From Candidatus Nitrosotenuis cloacae (lineage in GTDB: Archaea > Thermoproteota > Nitrososphaeria > Nitrososphaerales > Nitrosopumilaceae): a stretch of 64,000 bases of DNA. The first letter of the stretch is position 1. Each line of letters starts with the position of its first letter. The stretch covers positions 102,192 through 166,191 of the forward strand of contig NZ_JAPPVQ010000015.1 in the NCBI RefSeq assembly GCF_026768455.1, written 5' to 3'. Positions 34,051-42,310 of this stretch are shown here, in pieces. The notes beneath the pieces were generated by a model. It had not been told where the DNA came from, did not search any database, and was given only the letters and a program-made list of their open reading frames with translations. The position numbers and the translations under genes are program-made.

Positions 34051-35073
34051 TTGGCAAAGTTCATCAATAAGAAAGCCGATGAGGACGGCGCATCTAGTGA
34101 CGGGAGGGTGATCTATTTTTCAAAGACTCCTCCTGAGAATGCAGATGCCAGTTACGCAGCACAGGGGAATCCGGCCCAAATCAAGGGTACCGAATTTGAC
34201 AAACTGACAAAGAACGAGGATGAGCCAATATTTGACACTTCTAAGAAAAAAGACAGAATCGTTACCATAAACAACATCATGGAACAGGAGAAAAAAGAAC
34301 TGAACAACATTCAGGCGCTGATAAGAAAGCAGTCGCAGAGCCTTGAGCGCGCAAAAAAGCTCTTCAAGGAAAAGCAAGGCCTGCTGCAGACCGAACTGAA
34401 TAAAAGCTCAAACAAATTCAGCAATGACAAATTCTCGATCATGGGACAGCTGTCTTCCAAGATGGCGCACGACATAAGAAACCCATTGAACGTGATCAAG
34501 GTGCAGGTGGACCTGCTAAAGTTACGCTACTCAAAACAAGAAGACACCATCATGCTTGACTCTTTGGGGCGAATGGAGCGTGCCGTGGGTGGGATCACAA
34601 GCCAGCTGAACGACGTCCTGAACTTTCTCAAAGAGTCACCGATGCACTATGAAAGTAACAGCCTGCTAAAGATGCTGGATGAGTCGATCCTGTATGTCCA
34701 AAAGCCCGATAATATAAGAATAGAGTTCCCCACAAACGACGTAGTTGTCCTCTGCGACGACAGCAAAATGCAGCGAGTGTTTGCCAATATTATTCAAAAC
34801 TCTATACAGGTATTGGACAAAGGAGGTGCGATCTCCATTTCGCACACCGAGCAGGAAGATCACACCCTGATTGCGATCAAGGACACGGGCCCTGGAATCC
34901 AAGACGAGTTACTTCCAAAGATCTTTGAGCCGTTATTTACAACTAAAAGCGACGGAACTGGGCTGGGACTGCCAATATGCAAGAAGATAGTAGAGGATCA
35001 TGGCGGCTCAATCTCGGTGAGGAACAATCCGACCACATTTACAATAAAAATCCCCAAAACACAACCGGTCTGA
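34051..35073 (+). CDS. Soluble orphan histidine kinase
   Basis: A 340-residue sensor kinase without signal peptide or membrane helix. The first 75 residues are polar and low in structure. Residues about 76-125 form a coiled coil (EQEKKELNNIQALIRKQSQ). HisKA follows, with MAHDIRNPLN (His140), then HATPase_c with N-box IIQNSIQVLD, G1 KDTGPGI and G2 GTGLGLPIC. No PAS or GAF domain and no response-regulator gene nearby. The only in-frame start is TTG at 34051. It probably senses a cytosolic cue through the N-terminal segment. Confidence 0.88.
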   Translation: MAKFINKKADEDGASSDGRVIYFSKTPPENADASYAAQGNPAQIKGTEFDKLTKNEDEPIFDTSKKKDRIVTINNIMEQEKKELNNIQALIRKQSQSLERAKKLFKEKQGLLQTELNKSSNKFSNDKFSIMGQLSSKMAHDIRNPLNVIKVQVDLLKLRYSKQEDTIMLDSLGRMERAVGGITSQLNDVLNFLKESPMHYESNSLLKMLDESILYVQKPDNIRIEFPTNDVVVLCDDSKMQRVFANIIQNSIQVLDKGGAISISHTEQEDHTLIAIKDTGPGIQDELLPKIFEPLFTTKSDGTGLGLPICKKIVEDHGGSISVRNNPTTFTIKIPKTQPV

Positions 35074-35134
35074 CATCTTCCGTCCGACTCGTCATGCTGA
35101 TAAAACCTTAAAATTTGACCATGTGTGGGTGACT

Positions 35135-35449
35135 ATGTTGGCTGACGAAAACACGCAAATCGAGGCAAAAAATCAGGAGGTAGCCTACCAGACTCCGCCG
35201 TACAAGCCGACCCACATACTTAGCCCGGAATTCCAGGGAACATCCAACTATGAAATGGGGATTATAGACATGGTAAAAGAAAAAACCGTCCTTCTTGAGG
35301 CTCTGAGGCGCGATCCGCAAGCAAATCCTGCAGACATACGCCAAGCCGAAGAAGACCTAAAGACGCTGGACTATCTATATGAGAACTTTCACATTGGAAT
35401 GAATGTCTTTAGAACTGCCAAGGGTGGCAGAGACAAGATTCGCGAGTAA
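35135..35449 (+). CDS. Small conserved-looking acidic protein, unknown
   Basis: A 104-residue soluble protein. The first 45 residues are Pro-rich and extended (YQTPPYKPTHILSPEF), and the rest is helical (MVKEKTVLLEALRRD and later EEDLKTLDYLYENFHIGMNVF). No family recognised. ATG at 35135 is chosen because a GGTGA motif lies immediately upstream; a GTG at 35123 is in frame but would bury that motif. It lies between the histidine kinase and the acyl-CoA carboxylase operon, on the same strand. Confidence 0.65.
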   Translation: MLADENTQIEAKNQEVAYQTPPYKPTHILSPEFQGTSNYEMGIIDMVKEKTVLLEALRRDPQANPADIRQAEEDLKTLDYLYENFHIGMNVFRTAKGGRDKIRE

Positions 35450-35530
35450 GCGATCTGATTTTCCATCGGCAAACAAAACAAACTTCTAAAATTAATATAA
35501 CCTGATATGCGGTGAGTTGGTGCGGGCTCT

Positions 35531-37078
35531 ATGCATTCTGAAAAAATTGAAAAATTTTTAGAAAAACAAAAAACTGCCCTAAATGCAGGCGGACAAGACA
35601 GGACACAGGCCCAACATGAAAAAGGCAAGCTTACCGCAAGGGAGAGAATCAGCCTCTTGCTGGACGAAGGAAGTTTTACTGAAATTGACGCACTGGCTAC
35701 TCACCATTATTACGAATACGACATGCAGAAAAAGAAGTTCTTCACAGATGGTGTGATAACCGGATACGGGACGATATCTGGCCGCCAGGTCTTTGTGTTC
35801 GCGTATGACTTTACGGTTCTGGGTGGCACGCTGAGCCAGATGGGTGCCAAAAAGATTACCAAACTCATGGATCACGCAATACGCACAGGCTGCCCGATAA
35901 TTGGAATTGCGGACTCGGGAGGTGCAAGAATCCAGGAGGGAATACTGTCGCTTGACGGATTTGCGGACATCTTCTATCACAACGAGCTGGCGTCAGGAGT
36001 AGTGCCACAAATTACAGCAAGCATCGGACCGTCGGCAGGCGGCGCAGTATACTCGCCTGCAATGACCGACTTTGTCATAATGGTGGAAAAGGCAGGTACA
36101 ATGTATGTGACAGGGCCCGAGGTGGTCAAGACAGTGCTTGGTGAGGAGGTGTCATTTGAGGAGCTGGGAGGCGCGATGACGCATGGAACGAAGAGTGGAG
36201 TTGCGCACTTTGTAGCAAAAAACGAGTATGATTGCTTTGACAAGATCAAAGCCCTGCTTTCATACATTCCGTCGAACAACTCTGAAGAACCGCATATAGT
36301 GGAAAGCGATGACGATCCAAACAGGATGGATCACAACCTGATAAACCTGATTCCTGAAAACTCACTGCAGCCATACGACATGAAGGAAATAATATTTTCA
36401 ATAGTTGACAATCGCACATTCTTTGAGATTCACGAGCTGTTTGCACCAAACGTGGTAGTTGGGTTTGCAAGGATGCACGGCAGGACTGTGGGGATTGTAG
36501 CAAATCAGCCGCTGGCACTTGCAGGGGCGCTTGATATCGACTCCTCAAACAAGGCATCCAGGTTCATCCGATTCTGTGACTCTTTTAACATCCCGATAAT
36601 CACACTCGTTGATACCCCTGGATACATGCCTGGAACACATCAGGAGCACAACGGAATCATTCGACATGGAAGCAAGCTCCTGTACGCGTACTGCGAGGCG
36701 ACAGTCCCAAAGATAACACTCGTGGTAGGAAAGGCATACGGTGGTGCGTATATTGCGATGGGAAGCAAAAACCTGAGAACCGACATCAACTATGCGTGGC
36801 CAACGGCACAGATTGCAGTGCTTGGCTCTGAGGCTGCGGTGAAGATCATGAACAAAAAGGACCTGGACTCTGCAAAGAACCCAGACGAGCTCAAAAAGCA
36901 GCTTACTGCCGAATTTAACGAAAAGTTTGCAAACCCGTACGTTGCAGCATCACACGGCTCAGTCGATGCAGTCATAGACCCGGCGCAGACAAGGCCGATG
37001 CTAATTAAGGCACTTGAGATGCTAGCAAACAAGCGCGACAGACAACTTCCGCGAAAGCACGGAAACATCAATTTGTGA
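35531..37078 (+). CDS. pccB: Acyl-CoA carboxylase carboxyltransferase subunit (acetyl/propionyl-CoA)
   Basis: A 515-residue biotin-dependent carboxyltransferase with two crotonase-like halves. Seen: KLTARERISLLLDEGSF, IADSGGARIQEG and GPSAGGAVYSPA (first oxyanion hole), then DTPGYMPGTHQEHNGIIRHG and GKAYGGAYIAMGSK (second). It transfers CO2 from carboxybiotin to acetyl-CoA or propionyl-CoA. In autotrophic Nitrososphaerota this bifunctional enzyme fixes bicarbonate in the 3-hydroxypropionate/4-hydroxybutyrate cycle. It heads a three-gene operon with the biotin carboxylase and carrier. Confidence 0.94.
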   Translation: MHSEKIEKFLEKQKTALNAGGQDRTQAQHEKGKLTARERISLLLDEGSFTEIDALATHHYYEYDMQKKKFFTDGVITGYGTISGRQVFVFAYDFTVLGGTLSQMGAKKITKLMDHAIRTGCPIIGIADSGGARIQEGILSLDGFADIFYHNELASGVVPQITASIGPSAGGAVYSPAMTDFVIMVEKAGTMYVTGPEVVKTVLGEEVSFEELGGAMTHGTKSGVAHFVAKNEYDCFDKIKALLSYIPSNNSEEPHIVESDDDPNRMDHNLINLIPENSLQPYDMKEIIFSIVDNRTFFEIHELFAPNVVVGFARMHGRTVGIVANQPLALAGALDIDSSNKASRFIRFCDSFNIPIITLVDTPGYMPGTHQEHNGIIRHGSKLLYAYCEATVPKITLVVGKAYGGAYIAMGSKNLRTDINYAWPTAQIAVLGSEAAVKIMNKKDLDSAKNPDELKKQLTAEFNEKFANPYVAASHGSVDAVIDPAQTRPMLIKALEMLANKRDRQLPRKHGNINL

Positions 37079-37083
37079 TTAAC

Positions 37084-38571
37084 ATGATAAGCAAAGTTCT
37101 CATAGCAAACAGGGGGGAAATCGCCTTGCGCGTAATCAAGACGTGCAAAGCGCTTGGAATCAAGACGGTTGCGGTGTACTCTGATGAGGATTATAACTCA
37201 CTGCACGTCAAAAAGGCAGACGAGTCGTACCACATAGGCAAGGCAGCTCCAAAGGAAAGTTACCTCAATCAGGAAAAGATACTCCAAACAATTCTTGCAT
37301 CTGGTGCGGACGCAGTGCACCCAGGATATGGATTTCTGTCAGAGAACGGTGACTTTGCAAAGTTGTGCGAGGACAACAAGATAAACTTCATCGGTCCTAC
37401 TGCTGCATCGATGGACCTCTGCGGCGACAAGATGCGATGCAAGGCTGCAATGCTCAAGGCCAAAGTGCCTACCGTCCCGGGCAGCCCTGATCTCGTAAAG
37501 GACGCAAACGAGGCGCTAAAGATTGCAAATGAGATAGGATACCCGGTTCTACTAAAGTCAGTTTACGGCGGAGGAGGACGAGGAATCAGGCTGGTCCACA
37601 ACGACAAGGAACTACAAGAAGCATACGACACAGTCACCGGAGAGTCAATAGCGGCGTTTGGCAAGTCTGCAATTCTTGTTGAAAAATTCCTTGAAAAAAT
37701 CCGACACATAGAGTACCAGATGGCGCGGGACAAGCACGGAAACGCAGTCCACATATTTGAGCGAGAGTGCTCAATCCAGAGGCGCAACCAGAAGCTCATA
37801 GAGCAGACTCCATCGCCTGCGGTAGACCAAAAAACTAGGGACAGAATTGGTGAACTGGTAGTAAGTGCAGCGGAAGCAGTAGGGTATACCAACCTCGGAA
37901 CCGCGGAATTTCTAAGGGCGGACAACGGGGAGTTTTACTTTATTGAAATAAACGCAAGATTGCAGGTGGAACACCCAATCACGGAATTGGTTTCAGGTCT
38001 GGATCTTGTAAAGTTACAAATTGACATCGCAAACGGCGAGCCGATCCCATTTAAGCAAAAGGATCTCAAGATGAACGGGTATGCAATAGAGTGCAGAATA
38101 AATGCGGAGGATACGTTTTTGGACTTTGCGCCATCAACTGGGCCTGTTCCGGACGTTACGATTCCGTCAGGTCCTGGCGTGAGGTGCGATACGTATCTGT
38201 ATCCTGGGTGCACCGTATCACCATTCTATGACTCCCTTATGGCAAAACTCTGTACATGGGGTCAGACATTTGAAGAGTCACGACTCAGAATGCTTACAGC
38301 ATTGAACGACTTTTACATTCAGGGAGTAGAGACGTCCATTCCACTCTACAAGACAATTCTCAATACTGAAGAGTACAAAAAAGGAAACCTGTCGACTGAC
38401 TTTCTAAAGAGATATGGCATTCTTGACAGGCTGACCGATGACATCAAAAATGCAAAGCAGGAGAACAAAGAGTCTGCAATCGCGGCAGCGATAATGCACT
38501 CTGAATACTTTAAGAGCAGAGTAAAGAGTTCGCACTCTGGCACCAAGTCCTGGAAGGACAAGATGGGTTGA
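37084..38571 (+). CDS. accC: Biotin carboxylase subunit of acyl-CoA carboxylase
   Basis: A 495-residue ATP-grasp enzyme carboxylating biotin with bicarbonate. KVLIANRGEIALRVIKTCKAL opens the protein; HPGYGFLSEN, the glycine-rich GGGGRGIR, and EINARLQVEHPITE are clear. ATG at 37084 gives the family's standard N-terminus, and a GTGAT motif sits just before it. An in-frame GTG at 37075 would use that same motif as coding sequence. The C-terminal 40 residues extend the usual BC core. It works with the adjacent carboxyltransferase and carrier. Confidence 0.94.
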   Translation: MISKVLIANRGEIALRVIKTCKALGIKTVAVYSDEDYNSLHVKKADESYHIGKAAPKESYLNQEKILQTILASGADAVHPGYGFLSENGDFAKLCEDNKINFIGPTAASMDLCGDKMRCKAAMLKAKVPTVPGSPDLVKDANEALKIANEIGYPVLLKSVYGGGGRGIRLVHNDKELQEAYDTVTGESIAAFGKSAILVEKFLEKIRHIEYQMARDKHGNAVHIFERECSIQRRNQKLIEQTPSPAVDQKTRDRIGELVVSAAEAVGYTNLGTAEFLRADNGEFYFIEINARLQVEHPITELVSGLDLVKLQIDIANGEPIPFKQKDLKMNGYAIECRINAEDTFLDFAPSTGPVPDVTIPSGPGVRCDTYLYPGCTVSPFYDSLMAKLCTWGQTFEESRLRMLTALNDFYIQGVETSIPLYKTILNTEEYKKGNLSTDFLKRYGILDRLTDDIKNAKQENKESAIAAAIMHSEYFKSRVKSSHSGTKSWKDKMG

Positions 38572-38575
38572 GCAC

Positions 38576-39088
38576 ATGGAATACAAAATAGAAGACATCA
38601 CAGGTACATTTGACGGCCAAATCCTAAAGAATCTGGGAAATAATGACTATGTCATCAAGATAGGGGGCCAGGAGCACAATCTAAAGATACTGAACATGGA
38701 TTCTAGGGGAATAGAATTCATTTTGGATCAGAAATACCACAAGGCAAAGTATCTTGAGGTCGCAACTGCGCAGATGAATTTGGTAATAGATGGTACTCCT
38801 GTCAAGATCAACATGAACTCCAAGTTCGATGAAATAGTATACAAAAACTCCGGCGGAGGTGGTGGCGCGGACGCACAGATAAGCCTGCGAAGCCAGATCC
38901 CAGGAAAGGTAGTGTCAATTAACGTCAACGAGGGAGATGGCGTCAAAAAGGGAGATGTTGTATGTGTTCTGGAATCGATGAAGATGCAGGTGTCCGTCAA
39001 GTCGCACAAGGAAGGAGTGGTCAAGAAGATCAAAATCAAGGGCGGTGGCTCTGTTGCCAAGAACGACGTCCTTGCAGAAATAGAATAA
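38576..39088 (+). CDS. accB: Biotin carboxyl carrier protein
   Basis: A 170-residue protein: an N-terminal domain of about 90 residues, a Gly-rich linker (GGGGGAD near 93-99), then a lipoyl/biotinyl domain with VLESMKMQ, where Lys136 carries biotin. It shuttles carboxybiotin between the BC and CT subunits encoded just upstream. ATG four bases after the accC stop. The hammerhead domain and biotin Lys are intact, so the trio is a complete acyl-CoA carboxylase. Confidence 0.94.
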   Translation: MEYKIEDITGTFDGQILKNLGNNDYVIKIGGQEHNLKILNMDSRGIEFILDQKYHKAKYLEVATAQMNLVIDGTPVKINMNSKFDEIVYKNSGGGGGADAQISLRSQIPGKVVSINVNEGDGVKKGDVVCVLESMKMQVSVKSHKEGVVKKIKIKGGGSVAKNDVLAEIE

Positions 39089-39097
39089 AAAGAAAAG

Positions 39098-39568
39098 TTA
39101 CTTTCCTTTTAGTGAGTCGATTATCTCTTGGTAGTTCGGCTCCACTAGCGGGCTCTCTGAGACCCATCTGTACGTTACCGTGCCGTTCTCATCTATGATG
39201 AATATGGAGCGTTTTGCTGCATCATATCCTTTGACGTGCAAAAGGTCCGGCATCAGGATGTCGTAATCGCGGATGGTCTTGCTCTTGTAGTCACCAAGCA
39301 CTGGATAATTGAGGTTGAATTTTTCCGCAAACGCCTTGTTCGCAAACGGACCGTCATTGGAAATCCCAATCACCTGCGCTCCAAGGCTTTGGATCTCGCC
39401 CCATCTGTCTCTGAATGTACACATCTCATTTGTACACACCGGGGAGCTGGCCGCCACAAAAAATGACAAAACTACCTTTTTTCCTTTGAACTCGGAAAGC
39501 TTTCTCATTTTCAGATCTGTATCAACAAGCTCGAATTCTGGAGCTTTGTCGCCGACATTTACTGCCAT
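39098..39568 (-). CDS. Peroxiredoxin (AhpC/TSA, BCP-like)
   Basis: A 156-residue thioredoxin-fold peroxidase. FFVAASSPVCTNEMCTFRD holds the peroxidatic Cys45, with Cys50 five residues on as in atypical 2-Cys BCP-type enzymes. GDKAPEFELVD and the RSIFIIDENGTVTYRW region complete the fold. It reduces hydrogen peroxide or organic peroxides with thioredoxin. It sits on the minus strand between two plus-strand bioenergetic operons, ending nine bases after accB. Confidence 0.92.
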   Translation of the reverse strand: MAVNVGDKAPEFELVDTDLKMRKLSEFKGKKVVLSFFVAASSPVCTNEMCTFRDRWGEIQSLGAQVIGISNDGPFANKAFAEKFNLNYPVLGDYKSKTIRDYDILMPDLLHVKGYDAAKRSIFIIDENGTVTYRWVSESPLVEPNYQEIIDSLKGK

Positions 39569-39650
39569 GGATCAAAAAGTTTGTACGTCATATATCAATC
39601 GAGCGACAAAATTTCTGATCGCAATTTTTTGTTCAATTTTGTGCATACCT

Positions 39651-39660
39651 TTTTATATAA
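39651..39660 (+). promoter_or_regulatory. TATA box of the nuo operon
   Basis: TTTTATATAA is centred about 26 bp before TTG 39683, the start that best matches NuoA. This predicts a leaderless operon mRNA and argues against longer in-frame starts that would include the promoter. Confidence 0.68.
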
Positions 39661-39682
39661 ACAAACTGGGTTGGAAGCTGAT

Positions 39683-40057
39683 TTGGTTGGGGAGTATGCT
39701 GCTAACTATAGTCATGTTCTTCTAATGTTCGGCTTTGCTATAGTCGCAGTCGGTCCGGCGCTGTTGATCTCACGTATGATATCGCCACGAAGACGAAGCA
39801 ATCCTGTCAAATTCCTGCCTATGGAGGCGGGCCAGGTGCCGAAGGGAGAAGGACGAACCCACTTTATGATGCAGTATTATGCGTACGTGCTCATGTTTGT
39901 AATTTTTGATGTAATGTCGATATTCCTATATGCTTGGGGAAGCTCGCTTTTGAACCTGCCCAAGACTGCAACCCTGCCGATAATTGCGTTTCTGGGGATA
40001 ATGTTTGCCGCAATGGCGTTTGCTTTGTATCAATCAAAGAGGCGGAACATATGGTAA
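39683..40057 (+). CDS. nuoA: Complex I subunit NuoA
   Basis: A 124-residue membrane protein with three helices and the NuoA pattern: VAVGPALLIS, KFLPMEAGQVPKGEGR (loop with conserved Glu, C/E-x-G) and YYAYVLMFVIFDVMSIFLY. An ORF back to 39581 exists, but the TATA box at 39651-39660 places transcription start at TTG 39683, so the shorter form is chosen. First of eleven genes for the proton-pumping quinone oxidoreductase. Confidence 0.92.
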   Translation: MVGEYAANYSHVLLMFGFAIVAVGPALLISRMISPRRRSNPVKFLPMEAGQVPKGEGRTHFMMQYYAYVLMFVIFDVMSIFLYAWGSSLLNLPKTATLPIIAFLGIMFAAMAFALYQSKRRNIW

Positions 40058-40100
40058 TGCTTTATACACTCACACAAAATACGAGAGGTAAGGGATCGAA

Positions 40101-40616
40101 TTGCTAAAGGATCTTCTGACTCCACAAAATGCCAATGTGTTCATTGGCAAGCTAGGAGACGTCCTTGTCAAGGCAGTCGATGCACCACTCGGATACGCCA
40201 TTAACTGGAGCAGACTGTGGTCTTTATGGCCAGTACACATAGAAACTGCGTGCTGCAGCGTGGAATTTGGTGCTGCATCTGGTCCTAGATACGACGTGGA
40301 GCGATTCGGAATCATCGAGGCTTTCGGATCTCTGCGACAGTGCGACCTTGTAGTAGTTCAGGGAACCATCACAAGAAAGATGGCACCAAGACTCAGGCTG
40401 GTATATGACCAGATGCCTGAACCAAAATACTGCATAGCTATGGGTGCATGCGCAATTACCGGAGGGTTGTACTTTGACTCGTACAACGTTCTGCCGGGAA
40501 TCGACGGAATACTACCAGTGGACGTATACGTGCCAGGATGCCCCCCTAGACCGGAAACCCTCATACAAGGATGCATGCTGCTGCAAGAAAAAATCAAGAG
40601 GATGAAGGCTAGGTAG
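40101..40616 (+). CDS. nuoB: Complex I subunit NuoB (N2 cluster)
   Basis: A 171-residue subunit holding the terminal 4Fe-4S cluster N2. ETACCSVEFGAASGPRYD gives the tandem cysteines, MGACAITGG the third and VPGCPPRPETL the fourth. It couples electron transfer from the NuoI clusters to quinone, in the peripheral arm with NuoC/D. The start is TTG at 40101, 43 bases after nuoA. Confidence 0.96.
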   Translation: MLKDLLTPQNANVFIGKLGDVLVKAVDAPLGYAINWSRLWSLWPVHIETACCSVEFGAASGPRYDVERFGIIEAFGSLRQCDLVVVQGTITRKMAPRLRLVYDQMPEPKYCIAMGACAITGGLYFDSYNVLPGIDGILPVDVYVPGCPPRPETLIQGCMLLQEKIKRMKAR

Positions 40617-40625
40617 AAACTTCTA

Positions 40626-41174
40626 ATGAGCACTCCACCACAAGAAACAAAACCGGTAGCAGCCGCAGAACCAAAAGAGCTTCCCAAGTTTGAAAAATCA
40701 ATATCTGACAGGCTGGAGAAGAAATTCGGCTCAAAAACACTGGTAGAGTTCGTAAAACCGACACGAATACGCGTCAAGGTGGGCAAAGAAGACGTACTAG
40801 AGGTCGCAAAATTCATTCGCGACGAGTTACACTTTGATCATGCGGAATCTGTAAGCGGTGTAGACTATCCGGATCAAAAAGAGATTGAGGTTACGTATCA
40901 TCTTGGATCGTACACAGATCCAGAACTGGCAAAGCAGGTGCTGACACTGGCTACCAGAGCACCAAGGGAGGATAACCCGAATCCTGGAAATGATTCTACA
41001 AGACTTCCCAGTCTTAGAGATATATTCTACAGCGTAGAGTTCCATGAAAGGGAGTGTTTTGAAATGCTTGGCGTTTACTTTGACGGTCATCCAGATAACA
41101 GGCGACTCTTGCTCCCTGAGGACTGGGCAGACATACCACCGCTCCGCAAGGACTTTAAGATAAAGGGACGATAG
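40626..41174 (+). CDS. nuoC: Complex I subunit NuoC
   Basis: A 182-residue NuoC (30-kDa type) subunit. It shows DELHFDHAESVSGVDYPD, the core EFHERECFEMLGVYFDGHPDNRRLLLPEDW and PPLRKDFKIKG at the C-terminus, all family hallmarks. NuoC and NuoD are separate genes here, unlike the fused form of E. coli. The Pro/Lys-rich N-terminus is less conserved. Confidence 0.95.
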   Translation: MSTPPQETKPVAAAEPKELPKFEKSISDRLEKKFGSKTLVEFVKPTRIRVKVGKEDVLEVAKFIRDELHFDHAESVSGVDYPDQKEIEVTYHLGSYTDPELAKQVLTLATRAPREDNPNPGNDSTRLPSLRDIFYSVEFHERECFEMLGVYFDGHPDNRRLLLPEDWADIPPLRKDFKIKGR

Positions 41175-41176
41175 TC

Positions 41177-42310
41177 ATGAGCACACAACTGCCGCCAGGT
41201 CTGCAATTGGAAAAAGTCGACGAGCGAATAATGACGCTCAACGTAGGACCGCAACATCCGGGCTCAGGACACATGAGGCTGATTGTAAAGATTGACGGCG
41301 ACTATATCGTATCATGCGACCCGGATCCTGGATATGTGCACAGGGGAGAGGAGAAGATGGCAGAGTACAGAAATTACATCACAAATATTCCTCACCTTGA
41401 GCGACCTGTCATTCACGATTCTTGCAATGTTTTGTACCCGTACTGTCTTGGGGTGGAGGAGCTGCTGGGCCTTGAGGTGCCAGAGCGCGCAAAATACCTT
41501 CGAGTCATAGCAGCTGAGCTTAACAGGTGTGTCTACATCCAGTACTGGCTTGCAATCTATGGGATCTTCCTGGGGCACTCTACGATGTTCATGTGGCCTG
41601 CGGGAGACAGGGAGTTGTACATTGACATGCTGGAGAAGATGACTGGTGCGCGAGTCACGCACGCATACTTTGTACCAGGTGGAATCCGAAACGACGTTCC
41701 TGCAAACTTTGAGGACATGTGCCTGAGGCGCGTCAACTATTTTGAAAAGCGCATCAAAGAGTATGCGGCGATATTTTACGATAACCCGATTCTTATCTCA
41801 AGGACACGTGATGCAGGAATACTCACAAGAGAGGACGCAATCCGCCTTGGAACCACCGGCTCGACTCTACGCGCAAGCGGAGTCGACTTTGATTTGAGAA
41901 AGAAGGAACCATACGACGCGTACGGGGAGCTTGACATTCACTCAGACGTGCTAAAGGAAGGGGATGCGTATGCACGTTCCAAGATCCCATGGCTTGACAT
42001 GCTTGAGAGCTGCAACATCATACGACAGGCGCTGCAAAAGATGCCAAAGTCCGGCTCTGTACGAGTTAAGCTAAAGCCAAACCCGAAGGGTGGAAACGAC
42101 GAGGTCTACAAGAGGGTTGAATCTGGACGAGGATCACTTGGATGCTATATTGTATCAAGAAGCCAGCCAGAGCCGTACCGGGTAAAGCTGAGCGTAGGCT
42201 CTTTTAGAAACTTGATCTGCTTGCCGTATTTACTAAAGGGAGAAAAGCTTGGAAACATGCCGGCAGTTTACTGGAGCTTAAACTACTGGCCAGTGGAGGC
42301 TGATAGGTAA
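41177..42310 (+). CDS. nuoD: Complex I subunit NuoD
   Basis: A 377-residue 49-kDa-type subunit that forms the quinone pocket with NuoB. NVGPQHPGSGHMRLIVKIDGD carries the quinone-site histidine. DPGYVHRGEEKMAEYRNY and the C-terminal YLLKGEKLGNMPAVYWSLNYWPVEADR are diagnostic. ATG two bases after nuoC. It lacks hydrogenase-type Ni-binding cysteines, separating it from Ech/Mbh relatives. Confidence 0.96.
   Translation: MSTQLPPGLQLEKVDERIMTLNVGPQHPGSGHMRLIVKIDGDYIVSCDPDPGYVHRGEEKMAEYRNYITNIPHLERPVIHDSCNVLYPYCLGVEELLGLEVPERAKYLRVIAAELNRCVYIQYWLAIYGIFLGHSTMFMWPAGDRELYIDMLEKMTGARVTHAYFVPGGIRNDVPANFEDMCLRRVNYFEKRIKEYAAIFYDNPILISRTRDAGILTREDAIRLGTTGSTLRASGVDFDLRKKEPYDAYGELDIHSDVLKEGDAYARSKIPWLDMLESCNIIRQALQKMPKSGSVRVKLKPNPKGGNDEVYKRVESGRGSLGCYIVSRSQPEPYRVKLSVGSFRNLICLPYLLKGEKLGNMPAVYWSLNYWPVEADR

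Noticed and set aside
39581..39682. N-terminal extension of NuoA
   Set aside because: It would include the TATA box at 39651-39660, and the extra residues do not resemble NuoA.
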